Positions 6,951-14,437 of a stretch of DNA of 40,234 bases are shown here, one piece after another. Under the pieces are notes generated by a model that saw only the letters and a list, made by a program, of their open reading frames with translations, made no database searches and had not been told where the DNA came from. Location of the stretch: NCBI GenBank assembly GCA_034439475.1, contig JAWXAN010000014.1:1-40234 (forward strand), in the 5' to 3' direction. The DNA comes from Candidatus Zixiibacteriota bacterium (lineage in GTDB: Bacteria; Zixibacteria; MSB-5A5; GN15; FEB-12). The translations under genes were made by a program, and so were the position numbers. Positions within the stretch are counted from its first letter, which is position 1, and the number at the start of each line of letters is the position of its first letter.

Positions 6951-7721
6951 CTAAGAGACAATAAACGGATCCGCGATTGCCATGACCTGCGCGCGGGTCA
7001 GCGGCTCATCGAAGGCTTCACTCGCCGCAGACGTATTCGGGAGTTCCACTCCGGCTTGAGTCCTGTTCTCTTCACCTGCGTACACTGCGTTTATTGTAGG
7101 AACATCGTTCTGATTTCCGGTGATCCAGCCTTTGAGACCGCGGAAACGACGTACTTCAGCAGCGTGGCGTGCTTCAACTGAATGAATCTGAAGCGCGACC
7201 GTCAGGATAGGTTTATTTCCAATAAGATTTCCCGCCTGGCCCTTATATGCCCGTACTCCCGTATCTTCAAAAGCTTGAGAGAGAACCCGGAAGGTGTTAT
7301 AGTCAGTGAAGGGAGTTAGCGTTCCACCAGCGGTAAAATCAAATGTTGGCTTCGAAATAGCTTGTCCACCAAGAGTACTTTGAAGCAATGCAACGTGAGC
7401 AGTTTCGTGTTTGCTGATTTGCATAAACACTGGCCGGTCAGCGGCGGGTATTAATCCTGCCGTTGCAAGTCCAATGTTATAAAATTCATTTTCAAGAAAC
7501 TCAAGCGTCAGCGCGAAATTCAGCACGTCAATTACCTGCTGAGTCAGCCCAGTCTGGGCAAACGCTTTTCTGCTGAACTTGCCCATTCCGAGAGGGAGGG
7601 CCGTCAGGGCAAGTCCCGCTCCAACCAGCGCAAGACTCTTTTTAACCGCATACCGCCGCGAGGTATCACACGAAGCGTTTGAGTCGCTGTGCGGATTATC
7701 AACTATATTCGAATTTTCCAT
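6951..7721 (-). CDS. Ferritin-like protein with Tat-type signal (copy 1)
   Basis: A 256-residue exported ferritin-like protein of the Ferritin_2 (PF13668) type. An N-terminal TSRRYAVKK followed by a hydrophobic run and an AFAQ cleavage site looks like a twin-arginine signal, implying export in a folded, perhaps metal-loaded, state. The mature part is a four-helix bundle with the expected carboxylate/His ligands: EFLENEFYN (helix 1), SKHETAHVALL (helix 2), QAFEDTGVRAYKG (helix 3) and SVEARHAAEVRR (helix 4). Relatives include the desiccation-related proteins of plants and many bacterial proteins of unknown role. AAAAGGAGA precedes the ATG. It lies 21 bases downstream of its paralogue, in one operon. 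Confidence 0.82.
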   Translation of the reverse strand: MENSNIVDNPHSDSNASCDTSRRYAVKKSLALVGAGLALTALPLGMGKFSRKAFAQTGLTQQVIDVLNFALTLEFLENEFYNIGLATAGLIPAADRPVFMQISKHETAHVALLQSTLGGQAISKPTFDFTAGGTLTPFTDYNTFRVLSQAFEDTGVRAYKGQAGNLIGNKPILTVALQIHSVEARHAAEVRRFRGLKGWITGNQNDVPTINAVYAGEENRTQAGVELPNTSAASEAFDEPLTRAQVMAIADPFIVS

Positions 7722-7742
7722 AGTAACTGTCTCCTTTTATTT

Positions 7743-8456
7743 CTATCTAAATATATTGCCGTCGAGTGGGGTAACTACGAATGGGTCAACTAAAGGCAGG
7801 ACTTCAGCCACCTCGCGTTTAACATCAAGTCCGCCCGCATTGACGACATCGTCTCCGGCAAAAGCGGCTGTTCTTGGAGCCAAAAGATCTCTGATGACCG
7901 ATGCATGGCGTGCCTCGACTGAAACTATCTTCCCCGCAAGGAGCAGATTATTCGGATCGGTTATTTGGTCGCCCGAGCCATTGTATGCCGAGACGCCCAA
8001 ATCTTCGAAAGTTCTCGCTGTTTCAAGTACGCTTGTGCGCGATGCAAAGTTAACATCTTCAAAAGTGACATCGAGCGTTCCGATCGCTTTGTCGCCCAGC
8101 GCGGCTTTCAGGAAATCCCTATGAATGATCTCGTGATCGCGGAGATCAGTCAGTACCTGCATCTCTTGAGCTGTAGCTCCAGCATAGAATGAGGAAACTA
8201 CTTGAGTATAGTATGCCGCTTCAAGCTGTTCAAGGGCGTAGGCAAAGTTTAGCACACCAGTATCCCCTGTAGGCTGCGGGGGGGGGTCAGTTCCCTTGTC
8301 GTCACCGCCGCAACCGGCCGTTGCCGCTACGGCGATAGTAATTCCTGACCAGGTAAGGAATCTGCGGCGAACAACAGGCTTGCTTAGTTCCGCGAGGAAC
8401 TGCAGTGCCTGATTATCATTCTGTGCCGGCGAAGCCAGCGTTTTGTCTTCTTCCAT
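7743..8456 (-). CDS. Ferritin-like lipoprotein with twin-arginine signal (copy 2)
   Basis: A 237-residue paralogue of the following gene. The signal region (VVRRRFLTWSG, then a hydrophobic stretch and TAGCGGD) combines a twin-arginine motif with a lipobox, so the protein is probably exported by Tat and lipid-anchored at Cys49 or so. A Pro-rich linker (DPPPQPTGDTG) leads into the ferritin-like bundle with ligand motifs EQLEAAYYT, LRDHEIIHRDFL, TARTFEDLGVSAYNG and SVEARHASVIRD. This is the same four-helix layout as copy 1, but with only modest identity, so the duplication is old. AAAGGGAGA precedes the ATG. Function could be metal storage, peroxide defence or a structural role; no substrate is visible. 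Confidence 0.82.
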   Translation of the reverse strand: MEEDKTLASPAQNDNQALQFLAELSKPVVRRRFLTWSGITIAVAATAGCGGDDKGTDPPPQPTGDTGVLNFAYALEQLEAAYYTQVVSSFYAGATAQEMQVLTDLRDHEIIHRDFLKAALGDKAIGTLDVTFEDVNFASRTSVLETARTFEDLGVSAYNGSGDQITDPNNLLLAGKIVSVEARHASVIRDLLAPRTAAFAGDDVVNAGGLDVKREVAEVLPLVDPFVVTPLDGNIFR

Positions 8457-8592
8457 TATTAGTCTCCCTTTGTAAAAGTGAACAACTCTGTGTCAAAGGA
8501 CAACGCGAAAATCTGTTTAATGCCAAAAAGCCCCCTCTACAAACGATGCAAATCCCCCGACTCCTTCCATAGAGAATTTGATGAGAACAATA

Positions 8593-8610
8593 AATTGACC
8601 ATGATCAATT
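8593..8610. promoter_or_regulatory. Operator-like palindrome AATTGA-N6-TCAATT
   Basis: A perfect 6-bp inverted repeat with 6-base spacer lies in the divergent region upstream of the ferritin-like pair. The size fits a dimeric HTH regulator, but no regulator gene is adjacent and the site appears only once here. Confidence 0.3.
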
Positions 8611-8623
8611 CATTACAGAGTCG

Positions 8624-8672
8624 ATGGCATGAACATTTCTGACCAATACATAATCGGTCAGATCCATGCCAT
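8624..8672. promoter_or_regulatory. Two-part long hairpin in divergent region
   Basis: Outer arms ATGGCATG (8624-8631) and CATGCCAT (8665-8672) enclose inner arms TCTGACC (8638-8644) and GGTCAGA (8656-8662), with an 11-base AT-rich loop and asymmetric internal bulges of 6 and 2 bases. Fifteen pairs in this arrangement are unlikely by chance in 49 bases. There is no T-run, so it is not an ordinary terminator; it could be an RNA leader structure or a small IS-derived palindrome. Confidence 0.45.
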
Positions 8673-8890
8673 TTTGTTATTGATGTAAAGGATGCCCCTC
8701 CTGCTGTCCCTTTTCGTTTATTGTTATACGCCATATCTGGCTTATCCGGTTCACGCAGAATAGTTATTGCCTGAATAAATTTATATACTTCTAAATCGTG
8801 TGCGATGAGGAAACTGGCTGCGAAAAACCCACATTGAGCCTTTCTTTATTAGATCAATTTACACGACACCGCACGTTTTCAAGATTTGCC

Positions 8891-8919
8891 TTGAGAATCG
8901 GCACATTCTTTCGTATACA
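8891..8919 (+). promoter_or_regulatory. Sigma70-type promoter of fdxA
   Basis: TTGAGA (8891-8896) and TATACA (8914-8919) are separated by 17 bases. Transcription would begin near 8926, directly at the ATG of fdxA at 8927, implying a leaderless message. Confidence 0.6.
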
Positions 8920-8926
8920 TCTGCGC

Positions 8927-9274
8927 ATGACTCATATCGTTACAGAGCCATGTATCAAATGCAAGCACACCGATTGCGTGTCGGTATGTCCCGTTGACTG
9001 TTTTCATGAAGGGCCAAACTTTATCGTGATCGATCCTGCTGTGTGCATCGACTGTGGGCTATGTGTCAGAGAGTGCCCCGTTGATGCTATATATGATGAA
9101 GTTGATTTGCCCGAGAAGTGGGTGGAATATGGTAGTCTGAATACAAGTTTATCGACTCGTTGGCCTTCGCTGATAAAACCTAAATCGCCGCTTGCAAGCG
9201 CAGAAGAATTCAAAGATATTCAGGATAAACGACACCTTCTCGATTTGTCTGACGAAGACAAACCATCGCATTAA
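8927..9274 (+). CDS. fdxA: Seven-iron ferredoxin FdxA
   Basis: A 115-residue [3Fe-4S][4Fe-4S] ferredoxin, a soluble low-potential electron carrier. It starts [20 protein letters not shown], exactly as FdxA proteins do. Cluster ligands come from [20 protein letters not shown] and [18 protein letters not shown]-terminal extension rich in Lys, Asp and Glu (EKWVEYG.. [10 protein letters not shown]) is the usual FdxA tail. The frame is open upstream to 8798 but that extra part is unlike any ferredoxin, and a promoter lies inside it, so ATG 8927 is chosen. No ribosome site precedes this ATG. The gene is convergent with the kinase gene, with only 28 bases between the stops. Confidence 0.92.
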   Translation: MTHIVTEPCIKCKHTDCVSVCPVDCFHEGPNFIVIDPAVCIDCGLCVRECPVDAIYDEVDLPEKWVEYGSLNTSLSTRWPSLIKPKSPLASAEEFKDIQDKRHLLDLSDEDKPSH

Positions 9275-9302
9275 CTGAGAGACGAGTCGTTGAACAAAAC
9301 TG

Positions 9303-12299
9303 TCAGGATTTGTTCTTCAGACGAGCCAATCGGGACTTGGCATCGGCAACTTCTGTGATACCGGCATCGGCATTCTTCATAATATCAAGATATTCTTCAT
9401 AAGCGGCAATTGCTTTGGAATCCCACCCGGATGCTTCGTAGGCATTGCCAAGGTAGTATATGACTCTGACGTTGTCTACTATGCTCAAGAATCTGAGGCG
9501 ATCGTAGCTCTTGAGAGTCTTTTCAAGCAACTCAACCGCCTCACCGTAGTGCCCGGCCTCAAGATACACCATGCCAAGGTCTACGCGAGTTGGAAAATAA
9601 GAGTCAGCGCTGTCTGCCATGCGGAACCATCTGAGCGTCCCGGCATAATTCTTTCTGGCTCGTTCAATTGAGCCCATCGCCCGCCAATAAGATGACATCC
9701 ACTCAAACTTGATTGAATCCATATACTTCTTCAAATATTCGGCCTTTTGGACTGCTTCATCCAGTCTTTTTTCTTTCGCAAGAAAACCAATTTCATATGC
9801 CAACACAACTGACAATCGGCGGGCATTGGGAGGACTCTCCTTGGCAATTTCTTTTACACGAGCAAATTCAGCATAAGCCTTTTCAAATTTCCCCTGTTCG
9901 GCATATAGCCTCCCTTTCATAAAATACTTCCATATTCTTTCATTTGCTCTTCGCAATTCTTTTCCCATATCCCACTCGTCATCCAAGCGATCGGCCGCAA
10001 TACAATCATCCGTCATTGCAATCGCGCTGTCGAGCTTTCCCTGATAAGCCAAAATCGAAATAAACAATGTCCTTGCGTTAGCTCGGATCTCGACATCCTT
10101 GCTGGCAATAAGCGAACGCGCAACCCGCTCAACTTCGGAATAGTTTCGCTTAAAGAGATAGCAATGTGCGAGATTTACCACCGACAGGTAAAAGTCCGGC
10201 TTAATCTGGACCGCCTTCTTGTATGATTCAATTGCGGCATCGAGATTGCCATTCCAAGCATACAGGTCTCCCCGGGTGTCGTACGGGTTTGCCTCATTTG
10301 GAGCGAGTTCAATATATTTATTTATCGCCCACAGTGAGCTATCGGGCTTTCCTTCCCTCTCGTACGTGTAGGCAAGGGAATTGTAGGACGTCCTGAACAG
10401 CGGGTCGATTTCAAGAACCTTAAAGAAATATTTCTTGGCTTCGGCTGTCTTCCCCTTCCCTCGATAAAAATTGGCAAGTTCGAAAAGCGCATGCTTCTCA
10501 TCGGGATACTGCTCAAAAAGCTTAAGCAACAATTTGATATACTCTTCTTCTTTGCCCTCGATAAGCGCGGCGCGGCTTTGGATATACAGTTTTTCCTTTT
10601 GACTCGCTTTGCCTGAATACTTGACGGCATTTTCGATTGCCTGCTTTGATTCTTCGCCGCTGGAGTTTGCCGCAAGCCCGAGATGGGCAATTGCAAAAGT
10701 AGAATCATATTCCAATGCCTTTTTGAAACTAAGACGCGCTTCAGATCCATAGACCTTTTGCACGTTCTCTCTTCCCTCAAGGAAATACCGGTATGCTTCT
10801 GTTGAGCTGGTGGTAACATCGGCGCTCTTGATTGCCACAGCGCTGCCCGGGATTTCAGCCGGAAGAATCTGGTCGTCCTTGACTTCTTTCGAGAGTTTAT
10901 CGATGACGCTAAAAATCTTCTCTCCGTTCTCCCCGGATACCCGCTGGGATTCAAGTACCCCCCCGGTAGAGACATCGACCAATTGAGTGGTGAGCACAAT
11001 GTCCGGCTCGATTTGCAGGATTGTTCCGGTCAACATCCACTTGGCGCCCGCCTTCTGAGCCACCTGAGTTGCGACTGCCCGGTCGAGGGACTTCTCTCCT
11101 TCTCTGCCAAGCAGTTTGAGAATGTCATACAAATGCTGGGTAGAGACGACTTTGAGCGACTGCGATTCCGAAAGATTGGCAATGAGCAAATTGGTTGCAA
11201 TCTCGCCCAGACGAAGCGAGTCACTCGGATCGGCAAGATTATCAAAATACATTATTGCAAGGCGATTGTCCGATGCGACGGCAGTCTGGTCAGGTGAGAT
11301 TTCAATCTTCCACGGTTTGAACACCAGCGCCCCGGCAATGACTACGGCGATAACCGTACCCGGAATAAGAAAGCCTCTCTTCGGCTTCAAAGCCGGGCGG
11401 CTGATACTCAGGTGCGCATATTGTCCGCTTCCGCCCTCAAGCTCGCGCTTCTCCCGCTTAAGATCGGCAAGCATCCCCGAGGCTGACTGATAGCGCATTT
11501 CGACATTTTTATCAAGGGCTCGGTCGAGAATCTGCTGAATGCCCGGCGGGGTCTGCGGTTTGTGAACCATGACTGACTCCGGCATCGCATGGAGAATGTT
11601 ATTCATTGTCGCGGCGTCGTTGTCTCCTCTAAACGGAGAATGGCCGGTTATGAGTTCATAAAGAACAACACCGAAAGAAAACATGTCCGAGCGCGGATCG
11701 ACCGGCTTGCCTTGTACTTGCTCAGGAGACATATAGCCTACCGTGCCAAGCGTTGAACCTTGCTTGGTCAGGCGTTCGCCTGCTTGCAGGCTGGCCAGTC
11801 CAAAATCAAGAATATGGAGGCGGCCGTCTTTATCAACGCTGATATTCTCCGGTTTTATATCCCTATGAACGATTCCGGCGCTGTGCGCGGCATGGAGTCC
11901 CTCGCAAATATGAATGGCCAGGTCAAGAATCTCAGACACATCGGGATTTTTTTCTTTGGCGTAGACGCGCAAGGAACGCCCCTCGACATACTTCATCGCA
12001 AAAAACGGACGCCCATTAAAGTCTCCGACTTCATAGATGGTCACGATATTGGGATGATCGAGCGCGGCGACAGCCTTCGCTTCACGGGCAAAGCGCGAAG
12101 TGAACGATGTATCGGTTGCAAGATGCCAAGGCAAAAATTTGAGGGCGACACGGCGGGACAAGCTCTTGTCATCGGCGAGATACACTTCGCCCATACCTCC
12201 AAATCCGATTTTTTTGACAATGATAAATTTGCCGACAACTGTCCCGGCTTGGATAGGTTGACCTGTGCGAGTCTTCTCGTCGTTATCTGGCTCGGTCAT
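9303..12299 (-). CDS. Ser/Thr protein kinase with FlgO/TolB-like region and TPR array
   Basis: A 998-residue transmembrane signalling protein. Residues of about 25-290 are a Hanks-type kinase with all key elements: glycine loop GFGGMG (32-37), Lys54 in VALKFL, HRDIKPEN (145-152), DFG (165-167) and SPEQ in the activation segment, so it should be active. A single membrane span lies near 312-330. Residues of about 350-490 form a TolB/FlgO-like domain (LAIMYFDNLADPSDSLRLGE start, GAKWMLTGTILQ middle), and from about 500 to the end there are ten or so TPR units for protein contact. This architecture is frequent in Zixibacteria-like and Acidobacteria-like genomes. Kinase side cytoplasmic, TPR side periplasmic is the expected topology. 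No phosphatase gene is adjacent. The ribosome site is weak. Confidence 0.9.
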   Translation of the reverse strand: MTEPDNDEKTRTGQPIQAGTVVGKFIIVKKIGFGGMGEVYLADDKSLSRRVALKFLPWHLATDTSFTSRFAREAKAVAALDHPNIVTIYEVGDFNGRPFFAMKYVEGRSLRVYAKEKNPDVSEILDLAIHICEGLHAAHSAGIVHRDIKPENISVDKDGRLHILDFGLASLQAGERLTKQGSTLGTVGYMSPEQVQGKPVDPRSDMFSFGVVLYELITGHSPFRGDNDAATMNNILHAMPESVMVHKPQTPPGIQQILDRALDKNVEMRYQSASGMLADLKREKRELEGGSGQYAHLSISRPALKPKRGFLIPGTVIAVVIAGALVFKPWKIEISPDQTAVASDNRLAIMYFDNLADPSDSLRLGEIATNLLIANLSESQSLKVVSTQHLYDILKLLGREGEKSLDRAVATQVAQKAGAKWMLTGTILQIEPDIVLTTQLVDVSTGGVLESQRVSGENGEKIFSVIDKLSKEVKDDQILPAEIPGSAVAIKSADVTTSSTEAYRYFLEGRENVQKVYGSEARLSFKKALEYDSTFAIAHLGLAANSSGEESKQAIENAVKYSGKASQKEKLYIQSRAALIEGKEEEYIKLLLKLFEQYPDEKHALFELANFYRGKGKTAEAKKYFFKVLEIDPLFRTSYNSLAYTYEREGKPDSSLWAINKYIELAPNEANPYDTRGDLYAWNGNLDAAIESYKKAVQIKPDFYLSVVNLAHCYLFKRNYSEVERVARSLIASKDVEIRANARTLFISILAYQGKLDSAIAMTDDCIAADRLDDEWDMGKELRRANERIWKYFMKGRLYAEQGKFEKAYAEFARVKEIAKESPPNARRLSVVLAYEIGFLAKEKRLDEAVQKAEYLKKYMDSIKFEWMSSYWRAMGSIERARKNYAGTLRWFRMADSADSYFPTRVDLGMVYLEAGHYGEAVELLEKTLKSYDRLRFLSIVDNVRVIYYLGNAYEASGWDSKAIAAYEEYLDIMKNADAGITEVADAKSRLARLKNKS

Positions 12300-12393
12300 G
12301 AGGCGTCATCCAAAGTCAAAGGTTCAATACCAATACGAATTGAATATGAACTAGTTAAGAGCCGAGCGCAACCGCAAAAACAGCAGTGTTGTT

Positions 12394-13059
12394 CTATAAG
12401 AAGGTCGCCAGATCATCGAGTGCGTGCTTCTTGATATCAGGAACCATTGCTCCGTCTGCCGGATATCCGACTACAAGCACCAGAAATGGCCGCTCCGATG
12501 TCGGGCGGTTGAGGATTTTGTTCAAGAAGCCCATCGGCGACGGAGTATGGGTCAGGGTGGCAAGTCCTGCATGGTGAAGAGCGGTTATCAAAATACCAGT
12601 GGCAATACCGACTGATTCCGGAACATAATAATTTTTCAGCGTGCTGCCATCGGTATTAGTTGTGAATTTCCGTTCAAAAATGATAATGAGATAGGGAGCG
12701 ATCTCGAGATATGGTTTGTGTTCGTCCGTTCCGAGCGGCTCAAGAATTTTCCGCCATTCATCGGTAATCTTATTGTCGTAAAAGTCCTTTTCGACTTTTT
12801 CGGCTTCGATCCGAATATGGGATTTGATATCCTTGTCACTCACAACTACAAAATGCCAAGGCTGGAGATTGGCTCCGTTGGGGGCTGTCCCGGCAGCCAG
12901 AAGGCAGTTCTCGATTATTTCGCGCGGCACTGTTCGGTCTGAAAACTCACGCACTGTTTTACGACACCGGATTTCATCATAGAATTCCTTGGCGCGTTGT
13001 TTCATTTCTTGAGGAGAATATTCCTTGTAACTGCTGTACGGAATAAACGGATATTTCAT
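12394..13059 (-). CDS. Nitroreductase-family flavoenzyme
   Basis: An FMN-dependent oxidoreductase of the nitroreductase fold, 221 residues. The FMN-phosphate binding start ([17 protein letters not shown]), the [21 protein letters not shown] active-site block and the C-terminal [10 protein letters not shown].. [13 protein letters not shown] block are clear. The overall layout, with [20 protein letters not shown] before the core and an inserted lid (KVEKDFYDN.. [10 protein letters not shown]), resembles the iodotyrosine-deiodinase-like branch, so reductive chemistry on a halogenated or nitro aromatic is possible; the substrate is unknown. The frame extends upstream to 13137, but the ATG at 13059 with GAGG 12 bases away gives the family's normal N-terminus. 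It lies 43 bases after an orphan gene pair, perhaps one operon. Confidence 0.88.
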   Translation of the reverse strand: MKYPFIPYSSYKEYSPQEMKQRAKEFYDEIRCRKTVREFSDRTVPREIIENCLLAAGTAPNGANLQPWHFVVVSDKDIKSHIRIEAEKVEKDFYDNKITDEWRKILEPLGTDEHKPYLEIAPYLIIIFERKFTTNTDGSTLKNYYVPESVGIATGILITALHHAGLATLTHTPSPMGFLNKILNRPTSERPFLVLVVGYPADGAMVPDIKKHALDDLATFL

Positions 13060-13102
13060 AACGCAAACGTCCTCTATGCTCTGGTAGAAGGTCAGGCAGT
13101 CG

Positions 13103-13441
13103 TTATGCGCTTTGCTCGCAAAGCGACGTGAGACCAATGATTTTTTTGGCGGTGTAACCTTGCTCGAACAGGCACTGAATTTTGTCCCGCGTCATTATCT
13201 CCTCGAGCTGTTTATTGTATCCGCTTTCAGACGGCAGAATTGCCATGAGATAGCCAAGACTGCTGTAAATTGCCGCCCGATCATAATCGGGCAGATCATA
13301 TTCGATTACAATAATGATAGCTGTGAGAATTGTCAGCCTGTCATGAGGAAGGTCTTTTTCGAAACAATTCATGATCGGATATTTCATAATATGTCCACTG
13401 AAGTCGCGTATTATCTGCATCGCTTCATCTTTACCAATCAT
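13103..13441 (-). CDS. Orphan hypothetical protein, overlaps preceding gene
   Basis: A 112-residue protein that I cannot assign. It appears mainly helical and soluble, with a hydrophobic core helix ([21 protein letters not shown]) and a C-terminal [20 protein letters not shown] that looks like a helix-turn-helix-sized segment but lacks a clear match. Its ATG overlaps the stop of the gene at 13438-13740 by four bases (ATGA), so the two are translationally coupled. The nitroreductase gene begins 43 bases downstream. No homology claim can be made by eye. Confidence 0.6.
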   Translation of the reverse strand: MIGKDEAMQIIRDFSGHIMKYPIMNCFEKDLPHDRLTILTAIIIVIEYDLPDYDRAAIYSSLGYLMAILPSESGYNKQLEEIMTRDKIQCLFEQGYTAKKIIGLTSLCEQSA

Positions 13442-13740
13442 TGGAGCATAGCGCTGGTGGTGTGGAGCAGTTTATTGATTCGCACGATGGTTTCTTCGAT
13501 AGGTGAAACCGGTCTTGCCCAGCTAACAAGTTGAGCAAACCCCAATGGGTTTAGACACCAGACGATAAAGCCTATTGGCGGAAGGCCACCCCCGGCAGGG
13601 GCTTTGAGCTGCAAATAACCGATATATATCCATCCTACAAAAAGCGCATACTTAAATATCTGGACAGCTTGAGCCTTATACTTCCACTGGAAAAGCTCAT
13701 TCCAGTTGATATCCCATTGTATACTATAGTCACTTCTCAT
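13438..13740 (-). CDS. Orphan small membrane protein
   Basis: A 100-residue protein of unknown function. It begins with a hydrophilic, Trp-rich segment (SIQWDINWNELFQWKYK), followed by two hydrophobic stretches (IFKYALFVGWIYIGYLQL and GFIVWCLNPLGFAQLV) with a Pro/Gly-rich turn between (KAPAGGGLPPI), suggesting two membrane spans. A hydrophilic C-terminus follows. The open frame continues back to 14043 through repeat sequence, but the ATG at 13740 with AGAGAGGGA upstream is the natural start. Overlaps the next gene by four bases. Confidence 0.6.
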   Translation of the reverse strand: MRSDYSIQWDINWNELFQWKYKAQAVQIFKYALFVGWIYIGYLQLKAPAGGGLPPIGFIVWCLNPLGFAQLVSWARPVSPIEETIVRINKLLHTTSAMLQ

Positions 13741-13885
13741 ACAATTCCCTCTCTTTCTGCGGCTTCGATCGTGCGTAGTCAGACTGCTGTCATGAGAAGA
13801 ATATGAAATGTTAAATACCCCAATGCAAGAAAGAGATGTCGAGACTCGGGCAACTCTGTCCACCCCACCACAACGGGCAGGCGTG

Positions 13886-13901
13886 GCGGAGTGTGGTACA
13901 A
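13886..13901 (+). repeat. GCGGAGTGTGGTACAA repeat, copy A
   Basis: A 16-base sequence present here on the plus strand and again, exactly, on the minus strand at 14169-14184. The last 14 bases recur at 40104-40117. These are the best defined members of a dispersed intergenic repeat. Confidence 0.7.
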
Positions 13902-14049
13902 AATATTTATAGCCGCCCTCGCGTCGTACTCTGTTCCGTCGGGTCTTGGCTTTGGCTGAGTCCGCCAAAGCGGACGAAGACAAAGATGTGACCTGACGGT
14001 CACATAGTGCGACAGTCCGCCGCGGCGAACCGCCGCGCACCAAAGAAAA

Positions 14050-14079
14050 GAGGTCGAGACCTAAGAAGGTATCGACCTC
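14050..14079 (-). terminator. Hairpin with T-run downstream of tRNA-Leu
   Basis: Arms GAGGTCGA-G-ACCT and AGGT-A-TCGACCTC pair over 12 bp with one G/A mismatch around AAGA. On the minus strand TTTTCTTTG follows. It would stop any read-through from the secG-tRNA unit. Confidence 0.55.
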
Positions 14080-14168
14080 CGAACCAAGAGAACTGAGATT
14101 GCCACGTCACTCCTAAGAAGTCGCTCCTCGCAACGACTCATTGGGAGTTCTGTTTTTACTTCTTGTAC

Positions 14169-14184
14169 TTGTACCACACTCCGC
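14169..14184 (-). repeat. GCGGAGTGTGGTACAA repeat, copy B (inverted)
   Basis: An exact reverse complement of 13886-13901. The two arms are about 270 bases apart and flank hairpin-rich DNA, so the pair may bound a small mobile or REP-like unit. Confidence 0.7.
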
Positions 14185-14245
14185 AACCGGCGGACGGTAT
14201 GGTCTTCTCTGTGGCATCGGGCGGACTCGCCCATAAACAAAACAA

Positions 14246-14274
14246 ACCCCTATGATCAGCCGGGTCACAGGGGT
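14246..14274 (-). terminator. Intrinsic terminator of secG/tRNA-Leu transcript
   Basis: A 10-bp stem (ACCCCTGTGA / TCATAGGGGT on the minus strand, one G-U) with a 9-base loop is followed by TTTGTTTTGTTT. It lies 12 bases beyond the tRNA 3' end. Confidence 0.8.
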
Positions 14275-14285
14275 CATTCATTTTA

Positions 14286-14367
14286 TGCGGGAGACGAGAC
14301 TCGAACTCGTATGTCTTGCGACGCTACCCCCTCAAGATAGTGCGTCTACCAATTTCGCCACTCCCGC
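14286..14367 (-). tRNA. tRNA-Leu (anticodon GAG)
   Basis: An 82-base class II tRNA. The acceptor stem GCGGGAG pairs with CTCCCGC, discriminator A73 at 14286, with no encoded CCA. The D arm (GGCGAAATTGGTAGACGC) has the usual leucine form. The anticodon stem CTATC / GGTAG closes the loop TTGAGGG, giving anticodon GAG, which reads CUC and CUU. A long variable arm (CGTCGCAAGACAT) is followed by the T arm ACGAG-TTCGAGT-CTCGT. It lies about 70 bases downstream of secG on the same strand and before a clear terminator, so it is likely processed from a secG-containing transcript. Confidence 0.95.
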
Positions 14368-14437
14368 AAACTCTGTTCCAATTTTTCTATGCGTTAGTCG
14401 ATGAGGCCAATTCCGCGACACGCAGGACACATCCCGG

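Larger units (their letters stand above)
8457..8797. other. Divergent intergenic region with inverted repeats
   Basis: About 340 bases (470 to the likely fdxA start) between the ferritin-like operon and fdxA. No gene is visible. It contains a 6-6-6 palindrome at 8593-8610 (AATTGA / TCAATT), the size of a dimeric repressor site, and a larger two-part hairpin at 8624-8672. Confidence 0.55.
13741..14285. other. Repeat-rich intergenic region
   Basis: 545 bases between the orphan pair and tRNA-Leu, without a convincing gene. It holds inverted copies of a 16-base sequence (13886-13901 and 14169-14184), several small GC-rich stems (for example GTCCGC-CAAA-GCGGAC near 13968 and TGTGACC-TGAC-GGTCACA near 13988), a terminator-like hairpin at 14050-14079 and the tRNA terminator at 14246-14274. 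Confidence 0.6.

Noticed and set aside
8798-8926. N-terminal extension of FdxA
   Set aside because: The extra 43 residues do not resemble ferredoxins, and a promoter lies inside this stretch.
13741-14043. N-terminal extension of the small membrane protein through the repeat region, and other open frames there
   Set aside because: The extension is translated repeat DNA rich in Arg/Ser with no family resemblance; a good ribosome site precedes ATG 13740.
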